DNA of 5,761 nucleotides from DASPKW01 sp038244055 (GCA_038244055.1 JBBRTW010000456.1:1-5761); one strand, 5' to 3'. Shown: positions 1-5,567, counted from the first letter of the stretch. A program made the numbers and translations. The notes: a model not told the origin generated them from the letters alone.

Positions 1-264
1 AAGAAAAACATCGATGCCCTGGTGCTGGAGAAGGTGCGGCATGAGTTCCGCAAGCGGCAGACGACGCTGGCCTGTTTTGAGAAGGTGATGCTGGAAGGAC
101 GCGCGCCCAAGGATGTGGCGGCGGAGCTGGGGATGGACAAGGTCAATACCGTTTACGTTTACTGCAAGCGGGTGATGGATCGCATCGAGGACGTGCGGCA
201 GGCGTACGATGAGGCCTACGAGTATGACCCGGAGGTGGCCGATGCCCCTGACGACCTGCCCTGA
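1..264 (+). CDS. ECF-like RNA polymerase sigma factor, C-terminal part (5' end outside window)
   Basis: The frame is open from the first base, so the start lies upstream of the window; 87 residues remain, ending at TGA 262-264. The segment around residues 20-62 (RQTTLACFEKVMLEGRAPKD, then VAAELGMDKVNTVYVYCKRV and MDRIEDV) has the layout of sigma region 4: a helix with aromatic CFE, the 'EGR.P.DVAAELGM' first helix and turn of the HTH, then a recognition helix 'VNTVYVYCKRVMDRI'. This matches ECF sigma factors of the type abundant in Planctomycetota. Region 4 would contact the -35 element. The protein ends in an acidic tail (DEAYEYDPEVADAPDDLP). The next gene starts inside this one by 23 nt, so the sigma factor and the kinase are almost certainly co-translated and functionally paired. 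Region 2 is not visible, so the exact ECF group cannot be assigned. Confidence 0.8.
   Translation, partial: KKNIDALVLEKVRHEFRKRQTTLACFEKVMLEGRAPKDVAAELGMDKVNTVYVYCKRVMDRIEDVRQAYDEAYEYDPEVADAPDDLP
231..238 (+). promoter_or_regulatory. Shine-Dalgarno sequence for the kinase gene, inside the sigma gene
   Basis: GGAGGTGG lies with its GGAGG core 6 nt before ATG at 242. It is the strongest SD-like site near this gene and decides the start: the longer in-frame ATGs at 209 and 224 lack such a site and would only add a segment encoded by the overlapped sigma tail. Its location within coding sequence supports translational coupling. Confidence 0.7.
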
Positions 265-1936
265 TGAGATTGACTTGTTTCCGCTGGTGGCGGGGGAGTC
301 GGCCGAGGCGGATCTGGATGAGCACCTCAAGAGCTGCGATGCGTGCCGGGGGCGATTGAAGAAGCTCAAGGCGCGGGTGGCGACGATGCGCCTGGCGGCG
401 GAAGATTCGATGAAATCGCCGGGCATCGTGGCCGAGGCGCGCAATGCGGAGATTCCCAGGCAGATCGGGCAGTACGACATCGTCGAGCTTCTCGATGAAG
501 GCGGGCAGGCGCAGGTGCTGCGGGCGTTTCATCGGGCGCTGCGGCAGGAGGTGGTGATCAAGCTCGGGCTGGAGCCGGTGCCGCCGGATGAAGCGGATGC
601 CGATGGGATCGTCAATGAAGCGCGGCTGCTGCGGACGCTGGAGCATCCGCACCTGGCGCGGGTTTACGATCTGGATTTCCACAATCATCGGCCTGTTTTG
701 GTGATGGAATTCATTCGCGGGCGGTCGCTGTTTCAACTGGTGAAGGAGCGGGTCTTCACGTCCAGGGAGGCGGCCGATCTGATCGCCAAGGTGAGCCGGG
801 CGGCCGGGGCGGCGCATCGGATCGGAGTTTATCATCGCGATATCACACCGCGCAATATTCTCATCGATGAAGATGAGCAGCCGCGCCTGATCGACTTCGG
901 GCTGGCGCGGCTGCGCAGCGCCTGGGGGGAGAAGCATGAGCCGCTCGGGCTGATCGCGGGGACGCGGTTGTTTATGTCCCCCGAGCAGGCGGCGGGGCGC
1001 TCGGCGCAGGTGGATTCGCGCAGCGATGTGTATGGACTGGGGCAGGTACTCAAGTACATGCTGGCGGATCGGAGCGATCCGCTTTCGGAGCAGCTTAAAT
1101 TGCGGTCGGATGTGCCGCCGCGCTTGGCGCAGGCGATCGAGCGGGCGACGGCGGTGGAGCCGGGGCGGCGATTTGGATCGGCGGATGAACTGGCGGCGGC
1201 GCTGGAGCGCTCGGTGCGGCCGCGCTGGCCTAGGGAATGGGTGGCGCTGGCGGCGATCTTCGTAATTGCGGCGGCGGTCGGCGTGATGTTGTCGCTGTGG
1301 CCCAAACCCAGGCCGGTTTCGCTACCGCAGGTTGAAATGGTGAGTTTCGCGGATGGCCGAGCGCTGGCGGCCAAATGGCTTCCATTGGATGCGGATGCAC
1401 GCGTTCGAATTTCCACGGCCGTTCCGCATGGGTGGTCTCCGCTGCTGCTTCTGATCAGTCCCGATTCAAAAATTGAAACGTTCCCGATTCTGGGCATGGT
1501 CGCCGGCACGCGCTCGGATATGGATGAATACCGGTCGACGAATCAGTTGCTGATTGGCCGGGACACGCCCAACGGCATTCCCAACCCGCGCGGCATCAAG
1601 TTGGTGCTGGTCGTCGCGACCCCCAAGCCGCTGAGCGAAGGGCAGATCGCGGACCTGTCGGCGAAGATCAGAAGCGCCTTGAAAGGCGCATGGTCGCCGC
1701 CGGATGATGGGGTGCATTCGGCCTTCGCGATCAGCAACCAGGGCCTGCAACTTCTCGGCCTCACGCGCGGCGCGGTCATCGATCAACTGCCGCCACTGGA
1801 CCAGAAAGTGCAGGATCAGCTCGAGGCGGTGCGCAGAAAACTCAACGAAGCGGACATCGAGTTCTTCGCCGGGGTCGCCTTCCCCTACGACCCGACCGCG
1901 CCGACCAGCCACACCAAGCCAAGCGGGCCGGAATGA
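242..1936 (+). CDS. Membrane Ser/Thr protein kinase with N-terminal anti-sigma-like zinc motif
   Basis: 564 residues from ATG 242. Residues 5-40 resemble a zinc-binding anti-sigma domain: HLKSCDAC gives H28-xxx-C32-xx-C35. A kinase domain follows (about 75-325): weakly conserved Gly loop LDEGGQAQV near residue 87, VVIK lysine K107, helix-C Glu E126, HRDITPRN catalytic loop (D200, N205), DFG D218, SPE in place of APE at 246-248, and D262 in RSDVYG. A single hydrophobic helix (about 333-353) is followed by a roughly 210-residue C-terminal domain that should lie outside the cytoplasm; I do not recognise it. All essential catalytic residues are present, but two glycines of GxGxxG and the HRDxK lysine are replaced, so activity is likely but not certain. 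The gene overlaps the sigma gene by 23 nt. Likely role: receptor kinase that controls the partner sigma factor, by phosphorylation, by zinc-domain binding, or both. Base composition changes near the membrane helix (see findings). Confidence 0.9.
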   Translation: MPLTTCPDEIDLFPLVAGESAEADLDEHLKSCDACRGRLKKLKARVATMRLAAEDSMKSPGIVAEARNAEIPRQIGQYDIVELLDEGGQAQVLRAFHRALRQEVVIKLGLEPVPPDEADADGIVNEARLLRTLEHPHLARVYDLDFHNHRPVLVMEFIRGRSLFQLVKERVFTSREAADLIAKVSRAAGAAHRIGVYHRDITPRNILIDEDEQPRLIDFGLARLRSAWGEKHEPLGLIAGTRLFMSPEQAAGRSAQVDSRSDVYGLGQVLKYMLADRSDPLSEQLKLRSDVPPRLAQAIERATAVEPGRRFGSADELAAALERSVRPRWPREWVALAAIFVIAAAVGVMLSLWPKPRPVSLPQVEMVSFADGRALAAKWLPLDADARVRISTAVPHGWSPLLLLISPDSKIETFPILGMVAGTRSDMDEYRSTNQLLIGRDTPNGIPNPRGIKLVLVVATPKPLSEGQIADLSAKIRSALKGAWSPPDDGVHSAFAISNQGLQLLGLTRGAVIDQLPPLDQKVQDQLEAVRRKLNEADIEFFAGVAFPYDPTAPTSHTKPSGPE

Positions 1937-1967
1937 TCCGCGGCGACTACCATCACGCCCGGTTTTT
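1924..1967 (+). terminator. Weak candidate intrinsic terminator after the kinase gene
   Basis: CGGGC (1924-1928) can pair with GCCCG (1957-1961), with a small inner CGGA/TCCG hairpin across the stop codon, and TTTTT follows at 1963-1967. The outer stem is only 5 bp with a long loop, so this is weak. The rest of the 91-nt gap 1937-2027 shows no gene. Confidence 0.2.
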
Positions 1968-1972
1968 CTAAT
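1943..1972 (+). promoter_or_regulatory. Possible promoter for the carbonic anhydrase-like gene
   Basis: TCTAAT at 1967-1972 matches five of six bases of the sigma-70 -10 box. The best -35 at acceptable spacing (18 nt) is GCGACT, 1943-1948, only three of six. A start point near 1979 would leave a leader of about 49 nt. It overlaps the T-run of the weak terminator candidate, so the two readings compete. Confidence 0.2.
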
Positions 1973-2017
1973 GGCAGTTCGATTCCACCTGGGCGATGAT
2001 GCGCGGGCACGCTAACC

Positions 2018-2023
2018 GGGAGG
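2018..2023 (+). promoter_or_regulatory. Shine-Dalgarno for the carbonic anhydrase-like gene
   Basis: GGGAGG ends 4 nt before ATG 2028. It is a clear ribosome binding site and fixes the start of the downstream gene. Confidence 0.6.
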
Positions 2024-2027
2024 ATCA

Positions 2028-2504
2028 ATGACCACCGCTCCGCTTCGCCCTCGCATCGTTAAACCCGCCTTCATCAGCCCCACGCCATTCGACGCCCAGC
2101 GCATCGGCGCGGCGGCCGTCTACTGCAGCGATGGCCGATTTGGCGAGCAAATGGATGAATTCCTGCACAATGGCTTGAAACTGCCGCGTTACGACCGCGT
2201 CGCGGTGCCGGGCGGCGCGGCCTGCCTGGCCGGGCACTGCATGGCCTCTTTCGAGAAGGCGGCGATGGAGCGGCAACTCGAATTTCTCATCCGCGACCAC
2301 CAACTCCGGCGGGTCGTGCTCATCGCCCACGATGGATGCGGTTTCTACAAACACCAATGGACGCCCGGCCGCACCACCGAGCAGCAGCAGGCGGAGGATC
2401 TTGAAAAGGCGGCCGACCTGATCCGCTCGTGGAATAGCGCGGTGCAGGTGGACATTTTCTTCGCGCGGAAGGCGGAGGGACGGGTGGCGTTTGAGAGGTG
2501 GTGA
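2028..2504 (+). CDS. Short beta-carbonic anhydrase-like zinc protein
   Basis: 158 residues, starting at ATG 2028 behind GGGAGG. The two signature motifs of beta-class carbonic anhydrases are present: C33-S-D35-G-R37 (CxDxR, zinc cysteine plus the Asp/Arg dyad) and H101-D-G-C104 (HxxC, the remaining zinc ligands). The stretch YDRVAVPGGAACLAG occupies the place of the usual 'R.AG' segment after the first motif. True beta enzymes hydrate CO2 to bicarbonate, are usually about 200 residues and have roughly 55-60 residues between the two motifs; here the first Cys and the His are 68 apart and the C-terminus is short, so this belongs to a compact divergent branch. Catalysis is plausible because ligands and dyad are intact, but it may have another hydrolytic or metal-binding role. 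No signal peptide is visible, so it is probably cytoplasmic. It sits alone between the kinase and the SPFH gene with gaps on both sides. Confidence 0.75.
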   Translation: MTTAPLRPRIVKPAFISPTPFDAQRIGAAAVYCSDGRFGEQMDEFLHNGLKLPRYDRVAVPGGAACLAGHCMASFEKAAMERQLEFLIRDHQLRRVVLIAHDGCGFYKHQWTPGRTTEQQQAEDLEKAADLIRSWNSAVQVDIFFARKAEGRVAFERW

Positions 2505-2545
2505 GGACGGGGAAGGTCGCGGAAAAACGTGGAGACGACCCGCGG

Positions 2546-2570
2546 AAAACATAAAGACATAAAACATAAG
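2546..2570. repeat. AT-rich short tandem repeat of ACATAA units
   Basis: Three ACATAA units begin at 2549, 2557 and 2564 (spacing 8 and 7 nt) in the otherwise GC-rich gap after the carbonic anhydrase-like gene. The hexamer AAACAT at 2547 and 2562 recurs three times in the tail of the window (5570, 5577, 5675). No function is assigned. Confidence 0.5.
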
Positions 2571-2633
2571 GGGGGTGTCGGTCCTGAGTTGTGACAATGG
2601 CCACCCGAATGATGCCGTAGGTCATGGTTCTGT

Positions 2634-2662
2634 TTGCCCCGACGCCGCTGCGGTGTTATTCT
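2634..2662 (+). promoter_or_regulatory. Extended -10 sigma-70-type promoter for the SPFH gene
   Basis: TTGCCC (2634-2639) and TATTCT (2657-2662) are separated by 17 nt, and a TG sits one base before the -10 (2654-2655), giving the extended -10 form TGnTATTCT. The -35 and -10 each match four of six consensus bases. Transcription would start near 2669, after ATG 2624 and before TTG 2690, which supports the shorter SPFH protein. In a planctomycete the consensus is only assumed to apply. Confidence 0.5.
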
Positions 2663-2678
2663 GCATCGTCGCCTCACC

Positions 2679-2684
2679 GGGGAA
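2679..2684 (+). promoter_or_regulatory. Ribosome binding site deciding a TTG start
   Basis: GGGGAA is followed by a 5-nt spacer and TTG at 2690. The in-frame ATG at 2624 lacks a comparable site and lies upstream of the predicted transcription start. Confidence 0.45.
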
Positions 2685-2689
2685 TTTTC

Positions 2690-4123
2690 TTGGAAGCACA
2701 GACCAACACGATCGATTTCACCTGTTCCTGCGGCCAGCAGTTTCGCGCTCGCTGGGATCAGGGCGGAAAAACCCGCCGCTGCCCGACCTGCGGCGTGCTG
2801 GTGACCATTCCCAAGGTGGCGGTTGCTTCGCCCACCCCGGCCGACACTTCCAATGCCGCGCGACCCGGCCCATCGGTCGCCGCTCGCTTTCTCCAGGTCC
2901 CGAGCACTTTCGGCCATCTCGTGGCCTTTCTTATGGCCGGATGGCTTACGATTGCCGTGCTCGTCTTCATCCTGTCGTGGTTTTCCGACATCCTGAAATA
3001 CGTCGGCCTCTTTCTCTTTCTGGTCGCCACCTGCGCGGTCGTTCAGCAGATATGGAAACTCCTGCGCGCCCGCCAACTCGTGCTCGAGCAGAAGGAAGTT
3101 TCGCTCCTCTGGGGCTTCGTTCATCTGATCGCCTGGGACCCCATCCAGGGCGTGCTGGTTTTGAAAAACAAGAGCGTCAGCTTCAGCGATGACGATCTTC
3201 AGGATGGCCAGGGCGGGGTCCGCTTCATCTATCCGGTGCTGGGTGAAGAACTGGCGCTGCGGGTTCCGCTCGAAGTGCAGACGCTCCGTTTTTCCGACAA
3301 GGACATTCTCACCCGCGAATACCTTTCGGTATCGGTGCGCGGCACCATGAAATGGCGCATCGTCGATATCCGCAAGTTCTACCTTCTGGTCAGCCGCGAA
3401 CTGCGCTCCACCAGCGACACGCGCGGCGCGGTCACCCTGACCCAGCGCCCCGATGACCCGCGCGCTGGCAACGCGACTTCTCTACTGGATTCCGCGGCCG
3501 AGTGGCTCCGCATCATCGCCGAGGAGCAGACGCGCACGGTCGTCTCCCGCGCCCAGTCCGGCCTGCTCATCGCCGACCGACTGTCGCAGGAACTTCCGGA
3601 CATGAAGAGCTCATCGGACCTTCATTCGCTGAGCAATGACATCGCCGTTCCTGTCGCCCAGCGCCGCAGCTCGACCGAGTGGGGCGGCGCTACCGAAGGC
3701 CTCGCCAGCGCCATCCACGATACCATCGCCCAGCGCCTCGAAGGCTACGGAATTGCCGTGGATGACGTTTCGCTACAGGAAATTCGCCTGCCCGAAGAGA
3801 TCGTCCAGGAATGCATCGCGGCCGCCAAATCCTACTACATCCCGATGCGCGCCGAACGCGAGGCCGCGGTTAGATACTCCAACAAGCAGGCCGAGCTTCG
3901 CGCTGAAGTTGAACTGCTCGGCAAGGAGGCCGTCAGTACGCGCGAAGTCGTTGGCGCGGCCCCCGCCTTCACACTCACCGATTTCCTCAGCCAGTATCTC
4001 AACAGAAAGATGGGCGCTCCCGCAGCCGCCGTCGATCCCATGGCCGGCGTGATTGCCGCCCAGATCGCCGCCGCGGCGAATGCGCCGCAACTTCCGCAAT
4101 CGCCGCAACCTGGCACCGCCTGA
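2690..4123 (+). CDS. SPFH/Band 7 (stomatin/prohibitin-like) membrane protein with N-terminal zinc ribbon
   Basis: 477 residues from the TTG at 2690 (499 if ATG 2624 is used). Domains in order: a zinc ribbon with C12-x-C14 and C31-xx-C34 (FTCSCGQQF, then RRCPTCGVLVTIP), a Pro/Ala linker, two hydrophobic helices at about 75-97 and 103-122, then an SPFH/Band 7 domain from about residue 150 to 380. Diagnostic stretches are 'YPVLGEELALRVPLEVQTL', 'LTREYLSVSVRGTMKWRIVD', 'LRIIAEEQTRTVVSRAQ' and 'GYGIAVDDVSLQEIRLPEEI'. A Ser-rich insert of about 35 residues (around 305-337) interrupts the usual run between 'IADRLSQELP' and 'LASAIHDTI'. A short charged helix and an Ala/Pro-rich tail close the protein. 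Family members form ring-shaped oligomers that organise membranes and regulate proteases or channels; the partner here is unknown. The gene has its own promoter candidate and a 111-nt gap to hypA. Confidence 0.85.
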   Translation: MEAQTNTIDFTCSCGQQFRARWDQGGKTRRCPTCGVLVTIPKVAVASPTPADTSNAARPGPSVAARFLQVPSTFGHLVAFLMAGWLTIAVLVFILSWFSDILKYVGLFLFLVATCAVVQQIWKLLRARQLVLEQKEVSLLWGFVHLIAWDPIQGVLVLKNKSVSFSDDDLQDGQGGVRFIYPVLGEELALRVPLEVQTLRFSDKDILTREYLSVSVRGTMKWRIVDIRKFYLLVSRELRSTSDTRGAVTLTQRPDDPRAGNATSLLDSAAEWLRIIAEEQTRTVVSRAQSGLLIADRLSQELPDMKSSSDLHSLSNDIAVPVAQRRSSTEWGGATEGLASAIHDTIAQRLEGYGIAVDDVSLQEIRLPEEIVQECIAAAKSYYIPMRAEREAAVRYSNKQAELRAEVELLGKEAVSTREVVGAAPAFTLTDFLSQYLNRKMGAPAAAVDPMAGVIAAQIAAAANAPQLPQSPQPGTA

Positions 4124-4166
4124 GCAAGATCACATGCTCCATCGAGGCGATTCCCGTCTCCTGAAC

Positions 4167-4194
4167 CCTCCATTCTCCATCCTCCATCCTCGAC
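4167..4194. repeat. Heptamer tandem repeat, CYTCCAT units
   Basis: Three consecutive 7-nt units, CCTCCAT (4167-4173), TCTCCAT (4174-4180) and CCTCCAT (4181-4187), are followed by a decayed unit CCTCGAC (4188-4194). It lies in the 111-nt gap between the SPFH gene and hypA. On the other strand it reads as ATGGAGG/ATGGAGA units. The remainder of this gap shows no clear promoter or terminator. Confidence 0.7.
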
Positions 4195-4234
4195 CGTTGC
4201 CCCCCACCGCTGCGTATCTCGCCCCCAAGAACTC

Positions 4235-4618
4235 ATGCACGAAACCTCCATTGTCGAAAGCCTGATCGATCTCATCGCCGATGAACTCGCCGATCAGGGC
4301 TCCGTGCGCGTCACGCTCGTTCGGCTCCGCATCGGTCCATTGGCGGGTGTTGTCAATGAAGCCCTCGAATTCGCGTTCACGGCCTGCGCGCCGGGGTCGA
4401 TCATCGATGGCGCTCGTCTCGAAATTGTTGCAGTGCCTCTGACCGCCTGGTGCGCCAGATGCAACGCGGAGCGGCAAATTCCCAGCCCTCAACTTCTCGC
4501 GTGCCCGATCTGCGGCGAGCCTACGCCTGACATTCGCGCTGGCCGGGAACTTGAACTGGCGGCCCTTGAAGTGGTTGACCTGCCGCACGCCGGCTCAAGC
4601 AATGAAGCCCAAACCTGA
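4235..4618 (+). CDS. hypA: HypA, nickel metallochaperone for [NiFe]-hydrogenase maturation
   Basis: 127 residues, close to the usual 113-120. The N-terminus is MHETSIVESL: the conserved M1-H2-E3 is the Ni(II) site of HypA/HybF, which fixes ATG 4235 as the start although the upstream SD is poor. A zinc site is formed by two CxxC pairs, C73-A-R-C76 and C90-P-I-C93, and the typical closing segment 'RAGRELELAALEV' follows, where the family has its conserved G.EL.....E pattern. HypA receives nickel with the help of the GTPase HypB and delivers it to the hydrogenase large subunit in the cytoplasm; in some bacteria the pair also supplies urease. hypB lies 258 nt downstream on the same strand. No hydrogenase structural gene or other hyp gene is visible in the window, so the client enzyme is unknown. 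Confidence 0.95.
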   Translation: MHETSIVESLIDLIADELADQGSVRVTLVRLRIGPLAGVVNEALEFAFTACAPGSIIDGARLEIVAVPLTAWCARCNAERQIPSPQLLACPICGEPTPDIRAGRELELAALEVVDLPHAGSSNEAQT

Positions 4619-4811
4619 CCCGCTTGACCGGAATCACCGCTTGCGATGGTTTGTCGCTTTAATGACCGTGTACGATTTGGCGTTGTCGGCCGTCGACGCC
4701 ATCCGGGACGGCGCTCTGTCGCTGCGCTCCGGCGCTCTGTCCCGGCTTGTTCGGAGGCACTGGAATTCTGCTTGCGATGAAAAATTTTCGCCTTCCGCAC
4801 CTGCGCGGTGA
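4602..4811 (+). CDS. Possible small protein between hypA and hypB (69 aa, unrecognised)
   Basis: An ATG at 4602, inside the last 17 nt of hypA, opens a 69-residue frame ending at TGA 4809-4811. I do not recognise it. The N-terminal part is Pro/Lys/Arg-rich (MKPKPDPLDRNHRLRWF) and is followed by a likely amphipathic helix (VALMTVYDLALSAVDAIRDG) and a 7-residue repeat (GALSLRSGALS). By hand count about 41 of the first 54 codons end in G or C, as expected of real genes here, but the last 15 codons do not keep this. No SD precedes the ATG. The overlap with hypA would allow translational coupling. It could equally be a chance frame filling the hypA-hypB gap. Confidence 0.3.
   Translation: MKPKPDPLDRNHRLRWFVALMTVYDLALSAVDAIRDGALSLRSGALSRLVRRHWNSACDEKFSPSAPAR
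4703..4745. repeat. Inverted repeat enclosing a 21-nt-period direct repeat
   Basis: GGCGCTCTGTC occurs at 4710-4720 and again at 4731-4741, exactly 21 nt apart. The flanking CCGGGAC (4703-4709) and GTCCCGG (4739-4745) form a perfect 7-bp inverted repeat with a 29-nt loop. In the candidate small protein the direct repeat is read as two GALS units. No T-run follows, so it is not a terminator. Confidence 0.45.
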
Positions 4812-4876
4812 GTTTTCTTGGCCGCTCGCAGTCGATCGCGTCTCATCTGCCGGCCGCGCGATACCATACACCCATC

Positions 4877-5554
4877 ATGGATACGCTAACCCCCTCGCAG
4901 CCGCGCATCGTCCAGGTGCGCCAGAAAGTTCTCAAACAGAATGATGTTCTCGCCCGCGCCCTTCGCGAGCGTTTTCTGTCGGCCGGCGTGTTCGTCGTCA
5001 GCCTCGTCTCCAGTCCAGGCTCGGGCAAGACCACCTTTCTCCGGGAGATTCTCAAGCGACTCAATGCGACCTCTCGTGTGGCCGCGCTGGTCGGCGATCT
5101 GGCCACCGAGAATGATGCCAATCGCCTGGCGGAGTCCGGCGCGCCTGTGCGGCAGATCGTCACCGGCACGGTCTGCCATCTCGAAGCTCAGATGGTCGAA
5201 ACCGCCATGGTGGGCTGGGACCTTGCCCAACTCGATTACCTGTTCATCGAAAACGTCGGCAACCTCGTCTGCCCGGCCTCCTACGATCTGGGGGAAGCCT
5301 TGCGCCTGGTTCTGATGTCCACGACCGAAGGGGAAGACAAGCCCCTCAAATACCCGACCATCTTCAATACATCGGACGCCGCGATCATCACCAAGATGGA
5401 TCTCGCGGCCGCGGTTGAATTCAACAAACCGGCCGCCCTCGCCGCCATCGAGTCAGTCCGGCCTGGTCTGCCGGTGTGGGAAGTCAGCGCCCGCACGGGA
5501 ATTGGAATCGACGAATTCATCGATCATCTGGCGGAGAGGAAATCGAAGGCGTGA
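4877..5554 (+). CDS. hypB: HypB, GTPase for nickel insertion in hydrogenase maturation
   Basis: 225 residues from ATG 4877. The P-loop SSPGSGKT spans residues 45-52; GDLATENDA carries D74 and D80; 'TGTVCHLEA' carries C100-H101 and 'ENVGNLVCP' carries C132, the conserved G-domain metal ligands of HypB; the base-recognition motif is T172-K-M-D175 where NKxD is usual; and 'SARTGIGIDEFIDHL' closes the fold. The protein lacks both the N-terminal high-affinity CxxCGC nickel site of the E. coli type and a His-rich nickel-storage stretch, so it is a minimal HypB working with HypA. GTP-dependent dimerisation drives Ni transfer in the cytoplasm. Start choice: the conserved part begins at about residue 8 (RIVQVRQKVLKQND), so ATG 4877 fits; an in-frame GTG at 4808 overlaps the preceding small frame's stop as GTGA and would add 23 residues. 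Neither has an SD. Confidence 0.93.
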   Translation: MDTLTPSQPRIVQVRQKVLKQNDVLARALRERFLSAGVFVVSLVSSPGSGKTTFLREILKRLNATSRVAALVGDLATENDANRLAESGAPVRQIVTGTVCHLEAQMVETAMVGWDLAQLDYLFIENVGNLVCPASYDLGEALRLVLMSTTEGEDKPLKYPTIFNTSDAAIITKMDLAAAVEFNKPAALAAIESVRPGLPVWEVSARTGIGIDEFIDHLAERKSKA

Positions 5555-5567
5555 AGGCGGTGGAATA

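Noticed and set aside
209..241. Longer kinase start at ATG 209
   Set aside because: No SD at suitable distance, whereas GGAGGTGG is placed ideally for ATG 242.
143..937. 264-codon open frame on the minus strand
   Set aside because: It lies antisense to the sigma tail and the kinase domain, which has clear motifs; its product is Arg/Pro/His-rich as expected of the complement of GC-rich coding DNA.
2345..3124. 259-codon open frame on the minus strand
   Set aside because: It crosses the end of the carbonic anhydrase-like gene, the promoter gap and the ribbon/membrane part of the SPFH gene; low-complexity charged product with no recognisable domain.
2575..3192. 205-codon + strand frame overlapping the SPFH gene start
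   Set aside because: It is a shifted reading of the SPFH gene, with a composition typical of an out-of-frame translation and no motif.
4122..4139. GAGCA/TGCTC hairpin at the SPFH stop codon as terminator
   Set aside because: Only 5 bp with an 8-nt loop and no following T-run.
4818..4871. Promoter directly upstream of hypB
   Set aside because: TTGGCC (4818) has no -10 at proper spacing, and the TACCAT-like box (4862) has no -35.
4808..4876. HypB start at GTG 4808
   Set aside because: The added 23 residues do not resemble the family and precede the conserved N-terminus; kept only as an alternative because of the GTGA junction.
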